From Betaproteobacteria bacterium (lineage in GTDB: Bacteria > Pseudomonadota > Gammaproteobacteria > Burkholderiales > Rhodocyclaceae), in contig JACQYB010000031.1 of the NCBI GenBank assembly GCA_016208415.1, positions 47,461 through 111,460 of the forward strand: a stretch of 64,000 nucleotides of DNA. The letters are read 5' to 3'. Both the position numbers and the translations under genes were made by a program. Below are positions 54,808 to 64,000 of this stretch, piece by piece; the first letter of the stretch is position 1; each line of letters opens with the position of its first letter. The notes under the pieces were generated by a model that saw only the letters and a list, made by a program, of their open reading frames with translations, was not told the origin of the DNA and searched no databases.

Positions 54808-57800
54808 TCATCGGCCGGGGACGACTCCGGCGCGGCGCCGTGCCGCGAGGCGGCCGCCCAGCCGGTCGAATGCGAGATAGATCACCGGCGTGGTAAACAG
54901 CGTCAATACCTGGCTGACGATCAGCCCCCCCACCATGGTGATGCCCAGCGGCTGGCGCAACTCGGACCCCACACCGGTCCCCAGCATCAGGGGCAGGGCG
55001 CCCAGCAGCGCCGACAGGGTGGTCATCAGAATGGGACGGAAGCGCAGCAGACAGGCCTGGTAGATCGCTTCCCGCGGCGCCAGGCCCTGCTCGCGCTGCG
55101 CCTCCAGGGCAAAGTCGATCATCATGATCGCGTTCTTCTTCACGATGCCGATGAGCAGGATGATGCCGATCACGCCGATGATGCCCAGTTCGGTGCCGGA
55201 TATCAGCAGGGCGAGGAGGGCACCGATTCCCGCCGACGGCAGCGTGGACAGGATGGTGACCGGATGGATGTAGCTTTCGTACAGTATCCCCAGCACGATA
55301 TACACGGTTACCACCGCCGCCAGGATCAGCAGCAGGGTATCGGTCAGCGATGCGCGAAAGGCCTGGGCCGCACCGCGGAAACTCGTCCGGATGCTCGCCG
55401 GGAGTCCGATTTCCCGCTCGGTCGCCTCGATGGCTGCCACCGCCGCCCCCAGCGAGCTGCCCGCAGCCAGGTTGAAGGAGATGGTGGCCGCGGGAAACTG
55501 GCCGAGATGGTTGATGACCAGCGGAGCGGGGCGCTCCACCACGCGCGCAATCGAACCCAGCGGGACCTGCCGGCCACCCGCCGCCGGGACATGGATGTCG
55601 ATGAGAGCCTGCGGCCCGCGCTGGAACTGGGGCATGACCTCCAGCACCACGCGATACTGATTCGACTGGGTGAAGATGGTCGAAACCAGTCGCTGCCCGA
55701 AGGCATCGTAGAGCGCATCGTCGACTGCCGCCATGCTGATGCCCAGGCGGCCCGCGGCATCGCGGTCGATTTCCACGTAGGCCTGCAGACCGTTTTCCTG
55801 CTGGTTGCTGGCCACATCCGCCAGTTCGGGCAACTCACGCAGGCGCTCCAACAGGTGCGGAACCCAGGCCGACAGTGCCGCCGGGTCGGGTGATTCCATC
55901 TCGAACTGGTACTGGGTACGACTGACCGTGTCCTCGATGGTCAGATCCTGCACCGGTTGCATGTACAGCGAGATGCCGTGCACCGGCTCCACGCGTGCCT
56001 TCAACCTCCGGATCACCTCCAGGGCGTCGGCGTCGCGCTGCGAGGCGGGCTTGAGGTTGATGAACATGCGTCCGCTGTTGGGCGTGGTGTTGACGCTATC
56101 GACCCCGATGAACGAAGAAACGCTTGCCACCGCGGAGTCTTCCAGCACCGCCCTGACCAGCGCCTGCTGGCGCTCGGCCATGGCCGAGAACGAAATGGAC
56201 TGCGGACCCTCGGAAATGCCCTGAATGAGTCCGGTATCCTGGGACGGGAAGAAGCCCTTGGGCACCACCACGTAGAGCAGCACCGTGACAGCAAGCGTCG
56301 CCACCGCCACCAGGAGTGTGGCGCCTTGTCGCTCCAGCACCCAGTCCAGCATGCGGCCGTAGCGCACGATCACGCCATCGAAAAAGCGACCGCCGGCGCG
56401 CTGGAAGCGGCTCTGCTGCGCCTCGGGTACGCGTTGCAGCACTCGCGCACACATCATGGGCGTGAGGGTGAGTGACACCACCGCCGAAATGAGGATGGCG
56501 ACGGCCAGCGTGATGGCGAACTCGCGAAACAGCCGGCCCACCACCTCACCCATGAAGAGCAGGGGAATCAGTACCGCCACCAGAGAAAACGTCAGCGAGA
56601 TGATGGTGAAGGCGATCTGGCGCGAGCCCTTCAACGCCGCTTCCAGAGGTGGCTCACCCTCCTCGATGTGCCGGGCGATGTTTTCGATCACCACGATGGC
56701 GTCGTCCACCACAAAGCCCGTGGCGATGGTGAGCGCCATCAACGTCAGATTGTTGATGCTGAATCCGGCCAGATACATGACCCCGAAGGTGCCCACCAGC
56801 GACAGGGGCACGGCCACCGCGGGAATGACGGTGGCGGACAGGGTGCGCAGGAACAGGAAGATCACCATGACCACCAGCGCCACCGCCAGCGCCAGCTCGA
56901 ACTGGACATCGCGCACCGAGGCGCGGATGGTGACCGTGCGGTCGGTGAGGGTGGTCAGTTCCACGCTTCCCGGAAGGCTCGCCTGCAGTTGGGGGAGCCG
57001 AGCCTTGATGCGGTCCACCACCTCGATGACATTGCCACCGGGCTGACGCTGGACGCTGAGGATCAACGCGGCACCCTGGTTGGCCCACGCCGCCAGCCTG
57101 GTGTTTTCGGCATCCTCCAGCACTCGCGCCACATCGGCCAGGCGCACCGGCGCGCCGCCGCGGTAAGCGACGATGAGGCGTTCGTATTCCAGGGCCGAGC
57201 GCAACTGGTCGTTGGCATCGATGGTTGAAGAACGGGCAGGGCCGTCGAATCCGCCCTTCGCTTCATTCACGTTGGCGTTGCAGATGGCCGTGCGCACGTC
57301 CGCCGAGGACAGCCCGTAGGCGGCAAGCGCCGTGGGATTGACCTGTACCCGCACCGCCGGGCGCTGCCCGCCGCTCAGGCTCACCAGGCCCACACCCGGC
57401 AGTTGCGAGATCTTCTGGGCAACGCGCGTCTCGACCAGATCCTGGACGCGGTGCAGCGGCAGCGTCTTCGACGTGATGCCCAGCGTGAGGACGGGGGCGT
57501 CGGCCGGGTTGACCTTGCTGTAGATCGGGGGCGCCGGCAGGTCTCGAGGCAACAAGCTGCCGGCGGAATTGATGGCGGCCTGGACTCCCTGTTCCGCCGT
57601 ATCCAGCGCCAGATCGAGCGAGAACTGCAGCGTGATCACCGAGGCGCCACCCGAACTGGTCGAGGACATCTGTCGCAGGCCGGGCATCTGCCCAAACTGC
57701 CGCTCCAGTGGCGCGGTAATCGAAGACGTTACCACCTCGGGTCCGGCCCCCGGGTAAAGGGTGACCACCTGGATCGTCGGATAGTCGATCTGGGGGAGGG

Positions 57801-57906
57801 CGGAAATGGCCAGCACCCGGTAGGCCACCGCGCCCGCCAGCAGGATTGCCAGCATCAGCAAGGTCGTGGCGACGGGGCGCAGGATGAACGGGCGCGAAGG
57901 ATTCAC
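54808..57906 (-). CDS. RND multidrug transporter, MdtB-like
   Basis: First of two paralogous RND subunits, 1032 residues. [20 protein letters not shown] is the MdtB-type N-terminus. [60 protein letters not shown] and [17 protein letters not shown] are the family blocks. It probably makes a mixed trimer with the MdtC-like protein encoded 13 bases downstream, the arrangement of mdtABC in E. coli. Confidence 0.93.
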   Translation of the reverse strand: MNPSRPFILRPVATTLLMLAILLAGAVAYRVLAISALPQIDYPTIQVVTLYPGAGPEVVTSSITAPLERQFGQMPGLRQMSSTSSGGASVITLQFSLDLALDTAEQGVQAAINSAGSLLPRDLPAPPIYSKVNPADAPVLTLGITSKTLPLHRVQDLVETRVAQKISQLPGVGLVSLSGGQRPAVRVQVNPTALAAYGLSSADVRTAICNANVNEAKGGFDGPARSSTIDANDQLRSALEYERLIVAYRGGAPVRLADVARVLEDAENTRLAAWANQGAALILSVQRQPGGNVIEVVDRIKARLPQLQASLPGSVELTTLTDRTVTIRASVRDVQFELALAVALVVMVIFLFLRTLSATVIPAVAVPLSLVGTFGVMYLAGFSINNLTLMALTIATGFVVDDAIVVIENIARHIEEGEPPLEAALKGSRQIAFTIISLTFSLVAVLIPLLFMGEVVGRLFREFAITLAVAILISAVVSLTLTPMMCARVLQRVPEAQQSRFQRAGGRFFDGVIVRYGRMLDWVLERQGATLLVAVATLAVTVLLYVVVPKGFFPSQDTGLIQGISEGPQSISFSAMAERQQALVRAVLEDSAVASVSSFIGVDSVNTTPNSGRMFINLKPASQRDADALEVIRRLKARVEPVHGISLYMQPVQDLTIEDTVSRTQYQFEMESPDPAALSAWVPHLLERLRELPELADVASNQQENGLQAYVEIDRDAAGRLGISMAAVDDALYDAFGQRLVSTIFTQSNQYRVVLEVMPQFQRGPQALIDIHVPAAGGRQVPLGSIARVVERPAPLVINHLGQFPAATISFNLAAGSSLGAAVAAIEATEREIGLPASIRTSFRGAAQAFRASLTDTLLLILAAVVTVYIVLGILYESYIHPVTILSTLPSAGIGALLALLISGTELGIIGVIGIILLIGIVKKNAIMMIDFALEAQREQGLAPREAIYQACLLRFRPILMTTLSALLGALPLMLGTGVGSELRQPLGITMVGGLIVSQVLTLFTTPVIYLAFDRLGGRLAARRRAGVVPGR

Positions 57907-57953
57907 TTCAGCGACTCTGCCTCAAGACGTCGCCCACCGGCGCGCCGCCCCCA

Positions 57954-59192
57954 TCATGGCTTGGCTGACCGCTGGCGCGGGTATTGCCCGTCCTTCCCGC
58001 CGGAGTCGGCTGCGCGCGCCGCAGCGTCCTCAGACACGAGTTCAACCGACGCCCCCTCCTTGAGCTTGTCAACGCCATCAACCACCACGAGTTCACCCGC
58101 AGTGACCCCGTTCTCCGCCACCGTCATGTCCCCCTGAACCGGTCCGGGCTTTATCGCCCGCACCGTTACCGTCCGGTCAGCCTTAACCACGTACACGTAG
58201 GCGCCAAGAGTCCCCTGCTGGATCGCAGCCGAGGGGACCACCGTCGCGGCCCTGCGGGTCTCGACCTGCAACCGCACATTCACGAACTGGTTGGGAAAGA
58301 GGTTCGATGCTTCGTTCGACAATCGCGCCTTGAGTCTGATGGTGCCCGTCGAGGGGTCGATCTGGTTATCCACGGTCAGCAGGGTACCGGTGGCGAGCCG
58401 GGTGACCTGCTCGCGACCGAACGCGTCGACGCGCAGCTTATCCCCGCCGTGGAGCCTCTTCATGACCTGCGGCAGGCTGTCCTGGGGAATCGAAAACACC
58501 ACATCTACCGGCCGGACCTGCGTAATGACCGCAAGGCCGTTGGCGTCCGACGCGCGGATCATGTTTCCCACATCCACCTGCCGAAGGCCGATCCGACCCG
58601 CGACCGGGGCAGAAATACGCGTATAGGAAAGCTGGAGGCGGGCATTGTCCAGTTGACCTTCGTCGACCTTCACGGTCCCCCGATACTGGCGCACCAGGGC
58701 GTCCTGAGTATCAACCTGCTGCTTTGCGATGGAATCCTGGGCAAGCAGAGTGCGGTATCTCTCCAGATCGAGCTCGGCGTTCTGCAGCAGGGCGAGATCA
58801 CGCGCCAGTTGCCCTTCGGCAAGCTTAACCTGTACCTCGAAAGGGCGAGGGTCAATTTCCGCAAGCAGGTCGCCGCCTCTTACGTCCTGTCCCTCCCGAA
58901 AGGCAACTCTGACGAGCTGCCCATCCACCCGGGATCTCACCGTGACCGAACTGATCGGCGTGACCGTGCCCAGCCCGGAGAGGGAGACCTCCACATCCTG
59001 CGCTGTGATCGGCACGGCCCGCACCGGCAACCGCTTATCGGCAGCCCGTCGCGCGTCGGGAAGCGGCCCCCGCTGACCATCCTCGGAACTGCGTATCGCA
59101 ACAAAGATGATCATCCCAGCGGCTAAGAAGACGAGAGGCCATACCCAGCGGGGGGGCACAAGTCCCGACCCGCGGGACTCCGAATTGCGCAT
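57954..59192 (-). CDS. RND periplasmic adaptor, MdtA-like
   Basis: Membrane-fusion protein of the efflux pump. 412 residues. One N-terminal helix (WVWPLVFLAAGMIIFVAI), then the MFP domains: VRAVPITAQDVEVSLSGLGT, the lipoyl-like DVRGGDLLAEIDPRPFEVQV, a hairpin region (ELDLERYRTLLAQDSIAKQQ) and ISAPVAGRIGLRQVDVGNMI. ATG 59192 has AAGGAG about nine bases upstream. First gene of the operon adaptor-RND-RND-OM channel; no MerR/TetR/BaeR-type regulator gene is adjacent. Confidence 0.93.
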   Translation of the reverse strand: MRNSESRGSGLVPPRWVWPLVFLAAGMIIFVAIRSSEDGQRGPLPDARRAADKRLPVRAVPITAQDVEVSLSGLGTVTPISSVTVRSRVDGQLVRVAFREGQDVRGGDLLAEIDPRPFEVQVKLAEGQLARDLALLQNAELDLERYRTLLAQDSIAKQQVDTQDALVRQYRGTVKVDEGQLDNARLQLSYTRISAPVAGRIGLRQVDVGNMIRASDANGLAVITQVRPVDVVFSIPQDSLPQVMKRLHGGDKLRVDAFGREQVTRLATGTLLTVDNQIDPSTGTIRLKARLSNEASNLFPNQFVNVRLQVETRRAATVVPSAAIQQGTLGAYVYVVKADRTVTVRAIKPGPVQGDMTVAENGVTAGELVVVDGVDKLKEGASVELVSEDAAARAADSGGKDGQYPRQRSAKP

Positions 59193-59666
59193 CAATGACA
59201 GCTCCTTGTCGTTCGGGCCTTCCTCGACAGCACGATCTTCCAGCAATGCAGACGCCTATTGGCTTTTCCGAAATCCACTCGGGCAAACCCTCCGCTAGCA
59301 TGCCATCCAGGAAATCCGGCGCGCAGTGCTTACGATGCACACGCATCTCGCGATGCGTTTAGCCGCCATGGTGCCAAATCCGGGCAGCACCGTGGAGCCT
59401 TCCTGGAGATCGGCGGAGCCACGCGAACCTCCATACTCCCTACGTGGATTCGACCATACTCATAATTCACGGCAACATAATACAGATTATGCGTCGTCAG
59501 CACGTCTTCCGAACGATCTTTGTCAAGAGCTTCTCACGATAGCAACGCAACTGCGTACTTCCCATTTGGAAAACGCCAACGCACCGGTTCAGTGCCCTTG
59601 ACCGGCGATGCGATCGTCTTTCTCCCGGATCGTAATCACTCATAACCCGCCTGTTACCGACCACCC
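59193..59666. other. Gene-free region upstream of the efflux operon
   Basis: About 470 bases without a gene I can support. A locally AT-rich patch (about 59440-59495) contains a perfect inverted repeat CATAAT-ACAG-ATTATG (59476-59491) and several -10-like hexamers on the minus strand. It is the likely location of the efflux-operon promoter and of an operator, with a long 5' leader if so. Small open frames on the plus strand lack a ribosome-binding site and domain. Confidence 0.45.
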
Positions 59667-59668
59667 AA

Positions 59669-59699
59669 AGAAAAACGGCCTGCATCGCTGCAAGCCGTT
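59669..59699 (-). terminator. Intrinsic terminator after tRNA-Glu
   Basis: On the minus strand: AACGGC (59699-59694), inner tgca/tgca pairing, GCCGTT (59679-59674) and a T run (59675-59671). It lies directly after the tRNA-Glu 3' end. Confidence 0.8.
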
Positions 59700-59707
59700 G
59701 AATTTGT

Positions 59708-59783
59708 TGGCGTCCCCACGGGGATTCGAACCCCGGTTACCGCCGTGAAAGGGCGATGTCCTAGGCCTCTAGACGATGGGGAC
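59708..59783 (-). tRNA. tRNA-Glu (anticodon UUC)
   Basis: Acceptor gtcccca/tggggac, anticodon in cctttcacgg (TTC), T arm ccggg gttcgaa tccccg-like pairing and encoded CCA (59710-59708). 76 bases, four bases downstream of tRNA-Ala. Confidence 0.95.
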
Positions 59784-59787
59784 TTCG

Positions 59788-59863
<76 letters not shown>

Positions 59864-59877
59864 ACGCGGGAGCGCGC

Positions 59878-59906
59878 ATTATACGTAGGGGGGTTGGGGA
59901 AGTAAA
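59878..59906 (-). promoter_or_regulatory. Sigma70 promoter of the tRNA-Ala/tRNA-Glu unit
   Basis: On the minus strand TTTACT (59906-59901), 17-base spacer and TATAAT (59883-59878). The start lies about eight bases before the mature tRNA-Ala. The spacer is GC-rich near the -10, and a GC-rich discriminator follows the -10, as in stringently controlled stable-RNA promoters. Confidence 0.8.
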
Positions 59907-59977
59907 CATTGGCTCATTGCTCCCCAGGGAAATCGCCAGCCTGCACCTTGATTGTGTGGCCGGGTCGTCAGTGGCGA

Positions 59978-61393
59978 TTAAAGCACCTTCCCGGGGTTCA
60001 TAAGACCGCGGGGGTCCAAGGCGGTCTTGATGCGCCGCATGAGATTCATTTCCAGAGGGCTCTTGTGGCGAAGGATTTCCACTCGCTTGAGTTGCCCCAG
60101 TCCATGCTCCGCGCTGATCGACCCCCCGAGGTTGGACGCAAGATCATAGACGATACGATTTACCGCTTGGGACTGTTCGATGAGTACGGCATTGTCCTCG
60201 GAGACTGGCCGCGACAGGTTGTAATGGAGGTTGCCATCGCCAAGATGTCCGAACACAACCACTCTCACATTACCGAACTCGCGGATCAGTGCCCTTGCGG
60301 CAGCGTCGAGAAATTCCGGGACGCGAGCGACGGGCAATGAAATGTCGTGCTTGATGGAAAAGCCCTCGATGCGCTGTGCCTCGGAAATATTCTCCCGCAG
60401 CCGCCAAAGCTCGCGCGACTGTCCCAGATTCTGCGCCAGCAGCACGTCGCGCAGATGCCCCGCGCCCAGTTCCGCCGCAAGGGCGTCAGCGAGCATGCTC
60501 TCCAGGGGGCTGTCGAGAAGCGTATCGCACAATTCCACGAGAACATGCCACGGATGCGCCGCCTTGAAGGGATTGCGACTGCCGGGAACATGCTGCAGGA
60601 CGAGTTCGAGGGCCGCACGTCCGACCAGTTCGAAGGCGTTGAGCCGCTCGCCGAAACCATCCTGCAGGAGGGCAAATAGCCTTACCGCCGCCGACGGATC
60701 ATCCAACGCGATCCAAGCAAGCGCCGTAGACCGCGGCCGGGGATGGAGCGCCAGCACCGCCGAAGTGATGATCCCCAGCGTCCCCTCCGCGCCAATGAAG
60801 AGCTGCTTCAGGTCATATCCGCTGTTGTCCTTGCGAAGACGGCGCAGGCCGTTCCAGATCTGCCCGTCGGGGAGGACCACCTCCAGACCCAGGGTCAGGT
60901 TGCGCATGTTGCCATACCGAAGGACATGCACACCTCCCGCATTGGTGGACAGGTTGCCTCCTATTTCGCAACTACCCTCTGACGCGACTGACAGCGGAAA
61001 CAGCCGGCCTGCCGCCTCCGCCGCCGCCTGCACGGCATGAAGGGTACAGCCGGCCTCGGCCGTTAGGGTGTTTCCCGCGGTATCCACGTCTCGAATGCGG
61101 TTGAGGCGGCTGAGGCTGACCACGACTTCGCGGCCGGAGGCGTCCGGCGTGGCGCCCCCGCATAGCCCCGTGTTCCCCCCCTGCGGCACCATGCCAACGC
61201 CTGCTTGACTGCAGCATGCGACCACAGCGGCCACTTCGGCAGTGGACGCGGGACGCACAACGCAGCGCGCGCGCCCTACGTATCGCCCGCGCCAATCCCG
61301 CTGGTGGGGAGCCATGTCCGCCGGGTCGGTGAAAATGCCTTCCCGCCCCACCACATTGGCGAGCATGTCAATGAAGGGATCAGGTCCTGTCAC
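59978..61393 (-). CDS. FAD-linked D-2-hydroxyacid dehydrogenase/oxidase
   Basis: Flavoprotein of the vanillyl-alcohol-oxidase family, 471 residues. FAD-binding region: RYVGRARCVVRPASTAEVAA, VPQGGNTGLCGGATP, SVASEGSCEIGGNLSTNAGG then VHVLRYGNMRNLTLGLEVVL. The C-terminal cap ends VVVFGHLGDGNLHYNLSRP, SISAEHGLGQLKRVEIL and MNPGKVL. This pattern fits D-lactate, D-2-hydroxyglutarate and glycolate-oxidase-type enzymes; the substrate is open. The start is GTG 61393 with GAGGAA six bases upstream. It belongs to a same-strand group phaR-rimO-patatin-oxidase. Confidence 0.9.
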   Translation of the reverse strand: MTGPDPFIDMLANVVGREGIFTDPADMAPHQRDWRGRYVGRARCVVRPASTAEVAAVVACCSQAGVGMVPQGGNTGLCGGATPDASGREVVVSLSRLNRIRDVDTAGNTLTAEAGCTLHAVQAAAEAAGRLFPLSVASEGSCEIGGNLSTNAGGVHVLRYGNMRNLTLGLEVVLPDGQIWNGLRRLRKDNSGYDLKQLFIGAEGTLGIITSAVLALHPRPRSTALAWIALDDPSAAVRLFALLQDGFGERLNAFELVGRAALELVLQHVPGSRNPFKAAHPWHVLVELCDTLLDSPLESMLADALAAELGAGHLRDVLLAQNLGQSRELWRLRENISEAQRIEGFSIKHDISLPVARVPEFLDAAARALIREFGNVRVVVFGHLGDGNLHYNLSRPVSEDNAVLIEQSQAVNRIVYDLASNLGGSISAEHGLGQLKRVEILRHKSPLEMNLMRRIKTALDPRGLMNPGKVL

Positions 61394-61472
61394 GCAACGT
61401 TCCTCGTCGACGGATCGAAGTATCGGTCGGTGCTCCCCGGACTGACGTCGGGAATGGCGTGCCCGCCGACGG

Positions 61473-62387
61473 TCACTGGCCAATGACGTCGCGGATCAGG
61501 GGCATGAGGCGTTCGACCGCCGCCTCGCCCGCGGCAATGGATTCTGCCCCGCGATGGTAGTCAAACAGGCCCACCCGTCCGACCCTGGGCCCGATGAGCA
61601 TGTCGGCGGGCTCGCCCGCCAGGCGGCTGCGTGCGATCCGGATCTGCATGATGTTGATGCCGGCACTCATGACCGTAATGAGCGACGGCATCCGCCCGGA
61701 TTCATTGACATCGCCATTGGCGTTGCCATTGCCGCGCAGGCGCGAGAGCAGGCGTGCCGTCCAGGATGCTTCGGTCTCGGCCGGCTCGGCAGCCTCCCTC
61801 CCCTCCTCCAGATGCCGCCGGGCGAAGTCCGCGCCCAGATCCACCGCAATCACGATGTCGGCCCCAAGTGCGCGGCACAGCGACACCGGCACGGGATTGA
61901 CCAGCCCGCCATCGAGCAGGAAACCGCCCTCGTATGGAACCGGCGTGAGCACGCCGGGCATGGCAATGGAGGCGCGCACCGCCCGCCCGATGCTGCCTTC
62001 GCGCAGCCAGACTTCGCGCCCGGTATCCAGGTCCGTGGCCACCACTCCGAACGGCCGGCCAAGGGCGCTGAATTCGCAATCAACGAACCGGCTCATGAAG
62101 AACTGGATGATGCGCTCGCCCTTGAGCAGCCCGCTCTTGAAGCTGACGTCCAGCAAGGACACCACGTCTTGCCAGGTCAGCTTGCGTACCCACGACTCCA
62201 GCCGCTCCAGGTCTCCGTCCACGTAAGCGGCGCCGACAAAGGCGCCCACGGAACAGCCGCACACCACATCCGGCACGATGCCGTTGCGTTCGAGGGCCTT
62301 GATGACGCCGATATGGGCCCAACCGCGCGCCGACCCGCTGCTCAGTGCCAGTCCGATGCGGGTTTGTTGTCGGCGGGGAACGCTCAT
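61473..62387 (-). CDS. Patatin-like phospholipase (RssA type)
   Basis: A 304-residue acyl hydrolase. Oxyanion glycine motif SSGSARGWAHIGVIKAL, nucleophile Ser46 in GCSVGAF (GxSxG), catalytic Asp in FLLDGGLVNPVPV. The family includes E. coli RssA. It likely hydrolyses membrane phospholipids or acyl esters; the substrate is unknown. ATG 62387 is preceded by GGGAGG at five bases. Confidence 0.92.
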   Translation of the reverse strand: MSVPRRQQTRIGLALSSGSARGWAHIGVIKALERNGIVPDVVCGCSVGAFVGAAYVDGDLERLESWVRKLTWQDVVSLLDVSFKSGLLKGERIIQFFMSRFVDCEFSALGRPFGVVATDLDTGREVWLREGSIGRAVRASIAMPGVLTPVPYEGGFLLDGGLVNPVPVSLCRALGADIVIAVDLGADFARRHLEEGREAAEPAETEASWTARLLSRLRGNGNANGDVNESGRMPSLITVMSAGINIMQIRIARSRLAGEPADMLIGPRVGRVGLFDYHRGAESIAAGEAAVERLMPLIRDVIGQ

Positions 62388-62406
62388 CGCCGCCTCCCGG
62401 TGCCCC

Positions 62407-63744
62407 TCACTCCCGGGCGACCGCGGCGTAAAGGTCATGGATGTCGCAGTCCGTGACGGTTACCCGAGCGAACTCGCCCGGCGCCAGATCCCCGCCGTCG
62501 GTGACGACCACCATGCCGTCGACTTCCGGCGCATCGTAGCGCGAGCGGGCGATGGCACCTTCCTCGGTGATGTCATCGACCAGTACCTCGATGGTCTGCC
62601 CGATGCGCGCCTCCAGGCGACGGGTACTGATGTCTTCCTGCAGTTCCATGAGCTGCGCGCGGCGCTGTTCCTTCACTTGCTCCGCGACCTGATCGGGCAA
62701 GTCGTTGGCACTGGCGCCGGCCACGGGCGAATACGTGAAGCAGCCGACCCGGTCCAGTTCGGCGGCTTCCAGAAATTCCAGCAACTGTTCGAAGTCGGCA
62801 TCGGTCTCGCCCGGGAAACCGGTAATGAAGGTGCTCCGGATGGCCAGATCCGGGCAGATATCCCGCCAGGCGCGCACCCGGGCCAGGCTGTCCTCCGCAC
62901 TTGCCGGGCGTTTCATGAGGCGCAGAATCCTTGGGCTGGCGTGTTGGAACGGCACGTCCAGGTAGGGCAGGATGAGCCCCTCGGCCATGAGTGGCAGCAG
63001 CTCGTCGACGTGGGGATAGGGGTAGACATAGTGCAGGCGAATCCACACTCCCAGTTCTCCCAGTGCCCTGCAGAGGTCGAACATCCGGGTGCGTAGCGGC
63101 CGTCCTCCCCAGAAGCCGGTCTGGTAGCGCACATCCACCCCGTAGGCGCTGGTGTCCTGCGAGATCACCAGCAGTTCCCTGACCCCTGCATCCACGAGCT
63201 TTTCGGCCTCGCGCATCACCTCGCCAATCGGTCGGCTCACCAGGTCGCCGCGCAGCGACGGGATGATGCAGAACGCACAGCGATGGTTGCAGCCCTCCGA
63301 AATCTTCAGGTAGGCGTAGTGCTGCGGCGTGAGCTTGATGCCCTGGGGGGGAACCAGATCCACAAATGGATCATGCGGCCGCGGCAAATTGCGGTGCACG
63401 GCCGCCATCACGGCGTCCGTCTGATGGGGCCCGGTCACTGCCAGAAGCTGCGGAAACGCCCGCCGTACCATGTCGGCTCGGGCACCGAGGCAGCCGGTAA
63501 CCAAGACCTTGCCGTTCTGGTCCAGCGCTTCGCCGATGGCATCGAGGGACTCTTCCACCGCGGCATCGATGAAGCCGCAGGTATTGACCACTACCAGATC
63601 AGCGCCTTCGTACGAGGGGGAAATGTCGTAGCCTTCAGCCCGGAGCCGGGTGAGGATCTGCTCGGAGTCCACCAGGGCCTTGGGACACCCCAGTGAAACA
63701 AATCCGATACGTGGCACGCGCAGCGCTGCTGGAGCTTCATTCAT
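62407..63744 (-). CDS. rimO: Ribosomal protein S12 methylthiotransferase RimO
   Basis: Radical SAM methylthiotransferase that modifies Asp88 of S12. 445 residues. N-terminal second-cluster domain with Cys20 ([15 protein letters not shown]), Cys in [15 protein letters not shown] and [13 protein letters not shown]. Radical SAM CX3CX2C in [18 protein letters not shown]-terminal TRAM domain ([16 protein letters not shown]). The [11 protein letters not shown] and IIPSLRG segments match RimO rather than MiaB. Confidence 0.95.
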   Translation of the reverse strand: MNEAPAALRVPRIGFVSLGCPKALVDSEQILTRLRAEGYDISPSYEGADLVVVNTCGFIDAAVEESLDAIGEALDQNGKVLVTGCLGARADMVRRAFPQLLAVTGPHQTDAVMAAVHRNLPRPHDPFVDLVPPQGIKLTPQHYAYLKISEGCNHRCAFCIIPSLRGDLVSRPIGEVMREAEKLVDAGVRELLVISQDTSAYGVDVRYQTGFWGGRPLRTRMFDLCRALGELGVWIRLHYVYPYPHVDELLPLMAEGLILPYLDVPFQHASPRILRLMKRPASAEDSLARVRAWRDICPDLAIRSTFITGFPGETDADFEQLLEFLEAAELDRVGCFTYSPVAGASANDLPDQVAEQVKEQRRAQLMELQEDISTRRLEARIGQTIEVLVDDITEEGAIARSRYDAPEVDGMVVVTDGGDLAPGEFARVTVTDCDIHDLYAAVARE

Positions 63745-63774
63745 GCTGCGCCGCTCCGAGCGCCTGGCACAAAT

Positions 63775-64000
63775 TCACTTCTTGCCGGGTCCTTGTTCGT
63801 CCCGCCCCTTGGGGTCACCGCCCACTCCGGGGAAAGTGAATGTGGAGAGCAGACTGCGCGTCTGGGTTTCCACCTGTTCCTGCATCTGCATGAACATCTT
63901 CTTGCTCTGCTCGACATAGGCACCCATCATGCCCTGGAGCGCCGGCCCCTGGAAATTCAGGAACTGCGCCCACAGATCCCTGTTCATGCTGTTGCTGTCG
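63775..64000 (-). CDS. phaR: PhaR-type polyhydroxyalkanoate synthesis regulator, 3' end (partial)
   Basis: The C-terminal part of a protein that continues past the right edge of the window. Visible: RDLWAQFLNFQGPALQGMMG, AYVEQSKKMFMQMQEQVETQ, TRSLLSTFTF and a short charged tail. This matches the C-terminal domain of PhaR (AYLEQSKNMF-type repeats), a repressor of phasin and PHB genes that senses PHB. The N-terminal PHB/DNA-binding domain lies outside the window, so the call rests on the C-terminus. An ATG at 63987 is internal, not the start, because the frame stays open to the edge. Confidence 0.75.
   Translation of the reverse strand, partial: DSNSMNRDLWAQFLNFQGPALQGMMGAYVEQSKKMFMQMQEQVETQTRSLLSTFTFPGVGGDPKGRDEQGPGKK

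Noticed and set aside
59326-59601. 91-codon frame upstream of the efflux operon
   Set aside because: No ribosome-binding site, no domain, composition changes along it.

Overview
The window is a gene-dense, GC-rich chromosomal segment from a betaproteobacterium. The basis is protein style and gene order: parE-parC, pyrG-kdsA-eno-ftsB, gcvT-gcvH-gcvPA-gcvPB behind a tandem glycine riboswitch, trpS-scpA-scpB-rluB, rimP-nusA-infB-rbfA-truB-rpsO-pnp, and a PhaR-type polyhydroxyalkanoate regulator at the right edge. ETF-ubiquinone oxidoreductase and acetoacetyl-CoA synthetase point to a respiring heterotroph. I see no prophage, transposase, integrase or CRISPR array. The lineage call is inference from gene order and sequence style, not from a search.

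Layout. 1-9.8 kb: decayed degP/htrA remnant, rlmD, Bax-inhibitor-1 membrane protein, tRNA-Ser(UGA), queD with a divergent radical SAM gene, a small XRE regulator with a palindrome upstream, lysC, tRNA-Ser(GCU), tRNA-Arg(ACG), a PfkB-type kinase, a WYL regulator resembling the BrxR/CapW type, and a DnaQ/GIY-YIG fusion nuclease. 9.9-18 kb: parE, parC, a DUF1178 gene, an array of diverged 28-bp hairpin repeats, two uncharacterised genes and ETF-QO. 18-30.9 kb: thioesterase, acetoacetyl-CoA synthetase, isochorismatase-like hydrolase, pyrG-kdsA-Dabb-eno-ftsB, envelope lipoproteins, dtd, SIMPL protein, gamma carbonic anhydrase and an orphan histidine kinase. 30.8-35.4 kb: glycine cleavage operon under its riboswitch. 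35.5-41.6 kb: truncated alpha/beta hydrolase, PHP exonuclease, YciO, site-2-type protease, trpS, scpA, scpB, rluB. 41.6-50.1 kb: the translation/transcription operon from rimP to pnp, headed by a leader with a short ORF running through an intrinsic terminator. 50.2-59.2 kb: MdtABC/OprM-type RND efflux operon. 59.7-64 kb: tRNA-Ala(GGC) and tRNA-Glu(UUC), FAD-linked oxidase, patatin phospholipase, rimO and the 3' end of phaR.

Most genes are housekeeping. The least explained items are: (i) the rimP leader, where a 24-codon ORF with a strong ribosome-binding site overlaps a terminator that has a second competing pairing partner; (ii) a sliding-clamp-binding-like pentapeptide at the extreme N-terminus of ParC, joined by a proline-rich linker; (iii) the 28-bp hairpin array that fills the gap between two convergent genes, with a possible relative after trpS; (iv) the WYL regulator, whose promoter appears leaderless and overlaps repeats; and (v) two gene remnants (degP-like and alpha/beta hydrolase) at operon borders.
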